Origin: Hypericibacter sp049323455
GTDB lineage: Bacteria; Pseudomonadota; Alphaproteobacteria; Dongiales; Dongiaceae
NCBI GenBank assembly: GCA_049323455.1
Contig: JBMONF010000018.1
Span: 1 to 64,000, forward strand
DNA length: 64,000 nt
Direction: 5' to 3'
Part shown: positions 60,691 through 64,000 of the stretch, piece after piece
How the letters are laid out: each line of letters opens with the position of its first letter
How positions within the stretch are numbered: the stretch's first letter is position 1
The notes under the pieces: generated by a model
The model's input: only the letters and a program-made list of their open reading frames with translations
Databases searched by the model: none
What the model was told of the DNA's origin: nothing
Program-made: the position numbers and the translations under genes

Positions 60691-63216
60691 ATGAGGCTGG
60701 AACCGCCGCCCGAGTCGGCTCCAGGCTACTCCGGAGAAGCGCTTGCGAGCGGCGGTCGGCGAGGAAAGCCGGTGAAGGAAAAGGAACTTCGGCTGGCGCT
60801 GGTGTGCTACGGCGGCATCTCGCTCGCCGTCTATATGCATGGCATCACCAAGGAGATCCTGAAGCTCGCCCGCGCCTCGCGCATCTATCACGCAAACCCG
60901 GACCGGACCCAGCGCGGCCAGACCCGCTTCGACGACCATCGCGCCTTGATCCCGGGCGAGGTCGACAGCGAGGCGGTCTATTTCGAGCTGCTGAAGTCGA
61001 TCGGCGAGACCCTCGATCTCCGGGTCGTGGTCGATGCCGTGGCCGGCGCCTCGGCTGGCGGCATCAACGGGATCATCCTGGCGCGCGCGCTGGCGCACGA
61101 CCTCTCGATCGACCATATGCGCGAGGCCTGGATCGAGGAGGCCGACGTCACGCAGCTTCTGGCCGAGACCAGCCGGGCCAGGCCGTGGAGCAAGTGGGTG
61201 CTGCACCCGATCCTGTGGCTGGCCTATCGGCTGCCGGCGGTCGGCGTGCGGGCGGACCGGGAGGTGCGGCGCAAGCTCTCGACTTTCTTTCGCTCGCGCT
61301 GGTTCAAGCCGCCCTTCGACGGCAACAAGTTCCTAGGCCTGCTCTACGATGCCATGAAAGCGATGCGTCGCCCGGGCCAGGTCGGCGGCTCGCTGCTGCC
61401 GGTGGGCCATGTCCTCGATCTCTGTGTGACGCTGACGGATTTCTTCGGCTATGCGCGGCCCATCGCCATCAACAGTCCGCCGGTGATCCAGGAGCGCGAG
61501 CACAGCCATTTGCTCCGCTTCCACTACTGCCGCTGGAGCGACGGCACGGAAGTCTCCGACCTCGACGACGACAACCTGCCGGCGCTCGCCTTCGCCGCGC
61601 GCGCGACCTCCTCCTTTCCCGGCGCCTTTCCGCCGACACAGCTCAAGGACCTCGAGGCGCTGGTGGCCAAGCGGGGCGTAAGCTGGCTCCACCGCGACCG
61701 GTTCCTGGCCGCCAATTTCGCCGACTATGTCGATCGCGAGAGCGCTCCGTTCCGCACCTCGTTCCTCGACGGCAGCGTGGTCGACAACAAGCCCTTCGCG
61801 CCGGTGGTGGAGGCGATCCGCACCAAGCCCGCCTACCGCAATGTCGATCGCCGGATCGTTTATATCGATCCCGATCCGGAGCAACCGCCGCCGCCGCCGG
61901 GCGGCGAGGTGCCGGGCTTCTTCAACACGCTCAAGGCGTCGCTGTCGGACATTCCGCGCAACGAGCCGGTCTACGAGGACCTAGCATGGGTCAGCCGGTT
62001 CAACGAGAACATCCGGCGCATGCGCAGCGTGCTGGAGGCGGCGCGCCCCGAGATCACGCGGCTGGTGTCGCTGGTGATGCAGGAGGAGCCGCTCTCGGCC
62101 GACTTCGAGGACTCCATTCACCGCTGGCGCGACGCGGCCAACGGCGTCGCCGCCCGCGAGGCGCGCTACACCTATCAGATCTACGCACGCCTGAAGATGG
62201 TCGACCTGGTGGATCACCTGGTGCGGCTGCTCTACGCGGTTTGCGGCATCGACGCGGCGTCGCCCTTTCGTTCGACCCTGCCCCGGCTCCTCGCCGCCTG
62301 GATCGAGAGCCAAGGGGCAAGGCTGCCGGACGGGCCCATACCGCTTGCCGTGCCGCGAACGAGCGGCGCCGAGAAACCGGGCTGGATCCGGTTCCTGGCG
62401 AGCTATGACATCGAGTTTCGCCGACGGCGCCTCGCCTTCCTGATTCGCGGGCTCAACCGCCTTTACGGGCAGCTCGACAATCCGAGCTTCGCCGGCGTCA
62501 GCTCGGAGCAACTGGACGAGCTCAAGGCCAAGTTCTACCGCCCGCTGCATCAGTTGCGCCGCTACGCCAGCGGCGATCTGGCGGCTCCCGCGATCGCCAA
62601 GGAGCTCAGGGCGGCCACCGGCCGCGCGACCGCCGGCTCGTTTCCCATCGCCGAGATCATGAAGCGGCTGGACGAGACGCTCAATCTTTCCGGCATCGAT
62701 GCCTATGTCGACGGCGTGCTGGCGGCCGTCGTCAGGAACAACTGGTCGCCGGCCCTCCATCGCGAGCTGCTGATGCACTATGTCGGGTTCGCGTTCTGGG
62801 ACGTGCTGACCTTCCCGATCTCCGACTGGCGCGACATCGAGGAGCATGAGGAAGTGCGGGTCGATCGCATCAGCCCCGAGGACGCCGTCAGCCTCTCCGG
62901 CGCGAAAGGATCGAAGGTGCTGCAGGGCATCGCGTTCGGCCACTTCGGCGGCTTCTTCAGCCGGCCGCACCGGGAGAACGACTACTTGTGGGGGCGGCTG
63001 CATGGCGCCGAGCGCCTGATCGACATTCTCTGCGACGCGGCGGCACGCGAGAGGGCGGCCGACAAGTTGGACCTTCCGGCCGTCAAGAAGGCGGCGTTCC
63101 GGGCGATCCTCGACGCCGAGCACCGGCATCTGTCGATCAAACCCGACATCGAGGCCTTGATGGAGAAAGCCGAGGCCCCGAGGGGGAAGCGAGGCAGAGC
63201 CGGCAGGGCCGCTTAG
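60691..63216 (+). CDS. Patatin-like phospholipase family protein
   Basis: An 841-residue protein of the long patatin-related group. The start LRLALVCYGGISLAVYMHG holds the oxyanion-hole glycines, VAGASAGGING the catalytic Ser (GxSxG) and FLDGSVVDNKPF the catalytic Asp (DG). After the patatin domain (to about residue 400) comes a long C-terminal region without known motifs. The substrate is unknown. The start at 60691 is uncertain: a GTG at 60772 is in frame just before the conserved domain. Confidence 0.87.
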   Translation: MRLEPPPESAPGYSGEALASGGRRGKPVKEKELRLALVCYGGISLAVYMHGITKEILKLARASRIYHANPDRTQRGQTRFDDHRALIPGEVDSEAVYFELLKSIGETLDLRVVVDAVAGASAGGINGIILARALAHDLSIDHMREAWIEEADVTQLLAETSRARPWSKWVLHPILWLAYRLPAVGVRADREVRRKLSTFFRSRWFKPPFDGNKFLGLLYDAMKAMRRPGQVGGSLLPVGHVLDLCVTLTDFFGYARPIAINSPPVIQEREHSHLLRFHYCRWSDGTEVSDLDDDNLPALAFAARATSSFPGAFPPTQLKDLEALVAKRGVSWLHRDRFLAANFADYVDRESAPFRTSFLDGSVVDNKPFAPVVEAIRTKPAYRNVDRRIVYIDPDPEQPPPPPGGEVPGFFNTLKASLSDIPRNEPVYEDLAWVSRFNENIRRMRSVLEAARPEITRLVSLVMQEEPLSADFEDSIHRWRDAANGVAAREARYTYQIYARLKMVDLVDHLVRLLYAVCGIDAASPFRSTLPRLLAAWIESQGARLPDGPIPLAVPRTSGAEKPGWIRFLASYDIEFRRRRLAFLIRGLNRLYGQLDNPSFAGVSSEQLDELKAKFYRPLHQLRRYASGDLAAPAIAKELRAATGRATAGSFPIAEIMKRLDETLNLSGIDAYVDGVLAAVVRNNWSPALHRELLMHYVGFAFWDVLTFPISDWRDIEEHEEVRVDRISPEDAVSLSGAKGSKVLQGIAFGHFGGFFSRPHRENDYLWGRLHGAERLIDILCDAAARERAADKLDLPAVKKAAFRAILDAEHRHLSIKPDIEALMEKAEAPRGKRGRAGRAA

Positions 63217-63250
63217 AACCGATCTTGCCCCGGTGAAATTGCAACGCAGC

Positions 63251-63328
63251 CGTCATTCCCGCGAAAAGCGGGAACCCAGGGACAGCCGACGAGCGCCCTG
63301 GGCCCCGGCTTTCGCCGGGGCGACGAAA
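63251..63328. repeat. Intergenic palindromic repeat, GTCATTCCCGCGAAAGCGGGAA type
   Basis: Two adjacent hairpins: TTCCCGCGAAAAGCGGGAA and CCCCGGCTTTCGCCGGGG, with CCAGGG...CCCTGG between. A common form of bacterial intergenic repeat. It lies in the 259-bp gap between two genes. Confidence 0.8.
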
Positions 63329-63475
63329 GTATATTCAAACGGGAAGTGCTCTAGCGGGCGAAGCCGTCGGGCGCGGAGGTGACGAAGGGTGTTCCACTTG
63401 AACGGGATATGCTCCGAGGCGGCTTTCCAGTTTGATCGGAGACCCCTCTCCGTATCTCACCGTCTCGCCGTTCCG

Positions 63476-63856
63476 CTACCAGGACAGGTCCTTGCCGTCC
63501 TTGAGTTGGGCCAAATCCATGCTGCCTGTGACCGGATCGACCCAGATGATCTGCTGGCGATCGCGATAAAGGGCCATGCAGTTCTCGGCGCCGTCCAGCC
63601 AGGTCATGCAGTGCTGGGTCTGCTTGGCGACCCAGCGGCCGGTCCGGGTCTGGCCGTTCTGCTCCTCGTCGATCATGGTGCCGTCGGCGGCGAAATAGAT
63701 GCGGTAGGGAACGTTGCCGCGATAGCCATATGCCGTCTTGTTCGACAGGAGTTCCTTGATCTCGCTGCCGCTGAGCTTCAGTCGTTCCGCAGCGGCCGGT
63801 TGCGCGACAACGGCGGCCAGAGCCAAAAGTAACGAAATGATGAACGCGCGCTGCAT
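63476..63856 (-). CDS. Small exported protein of unknown function
   Basis: A 126-residue protein with a clear signal peptide (MQRAFIISLLLALAAVVAQP, cleavage near PAAAE). The mature part LKLSGSEIKELLSNKTAYGY, then YRIYFAADGTMIDEEQNG, GRWV and CMTW...ENCMALY with two cysteines, resembles small periplasmic alphaproteobacterial proteins such as those called DUF995. I do not assign a function. The window ends 144 bp beyond its start; that stretch shows nothing I recognise. Confidence 0.85.
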   Translation of the reverse strand: MQRAFIISLLLALAAVVAQPAAAERLKLSGSEIKELLSNKTAYGYRGNVPYRIYFAADGTMIDEEQNGQTRTGRWVAKQTQHCMTWLDGAENCMALYRDRQQIIWVDPVTGSMDLAQLKDGKDLSW

Positions 63857-64000
63857 CGGTTAACTCCCCCTTTAGGAACGCTGTCCGATAGAACCGGGCG
63901 GCCCCTCATGGAGCGAAGCAGCGTCCTTTCTTGCAGACTACGGTAAAGAAAGGGCGAATCGCCTGTGACAGAGTTGTGGCGAAGATCGAAGTCATAAGAA

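Overview
This 64 kb window is GC-rich chromosomal DNA with dense, mostly short-spaced genes. It has many features of a soil or plant-associated alphaproteobacterium: an alphaproteobacterial-type Zur/Znu system, BetI with ChoXWV, a ligase-associated Lhr/PdeM pair, and abundant palindromic repeats. Rhodospirillales or Rhizobiales would fit. I cannot name the genus. There are no rRNA or tRNA genes, no complete insertion sequence, no phage genes and no CRISPR array that I can recognise.

Layout. 1-3.6 kb: the 3' part of a very large RTX calcium-binding repeat protein, closed by a strong terminator. 3.8-7.4 kb: an MFS transporter, leucyl aminopeptidase and a small DUF559 nuclease-like gene bracketed by palindromic repeats. 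7.4-13.8 kb: a phosphonate-use locus with a LysR regulator diverging from phnW, then phnX, a dimethylglycine-dehydrogenase-like FAD/GcvT enzyme and a PhnZ-type HD oxygenase. 13.8-17.1 kb: zinc uptake (znuB-znuC-zur facing znuA across a Zur-box region). 17.1-19.7 kb: a cupin and a PhoX-type phosphatase.

19.9-34.6 kb is a rearranged segment. A 231-bp, about 99% identical 3' fragment of pdeM lies at its left edge and a decayed 5' fragment of lhr at its right edge. The intact pdeM-lhr pair sits between them, together with an orphan hybrid histidine kinase and a complete amide-use operon. That operon is amiC-amiR, a five-gene ABC transporter and fmdA-type amidase. It is preceded by a leader whose hairpin competes with an intrinsic terminator, as expected for AmiR/ANTAR antitermination.

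34.7-43.2 kb: housekeeping and salvage genes (mtnN, HIT protein, MFS, adenine deaminase, betA, nitronate monooxygenase, 5-formyl-THF cyclo-ligase, pirin). 43.2-54.6 kb: quaternary-amine use and methyl metabolism (betI, a DMT transporter, a Rieske oxygenase with the Glu-type iron site, choXWV, a HAD phosphatase, a betaine-homocysteine-type methyltransferase and a second FAD/GcvT oxidoreductase). 54.9-59.2 kb: a GFA-fold protein, two tandem secreted paralogs of unknown function, and an MttB-like methyltransferase. 59.5-63.9 kb: a DMT transporter with a His-rich tail, a patatin-like lipase and a small secreted protein.

A common theme is small nitrogenous and methylated compounds: aminoalkylphosphonates, short amides, choline and betaine. 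Several enzymes are present without their usual partners: PhnZ without a hydroxylase, the Rieske oxygenase without a reductase, MttB-like without a corrinoid protein, and betA/betI without betB. Either the partners lie elsewhere or these genes have different jobs.
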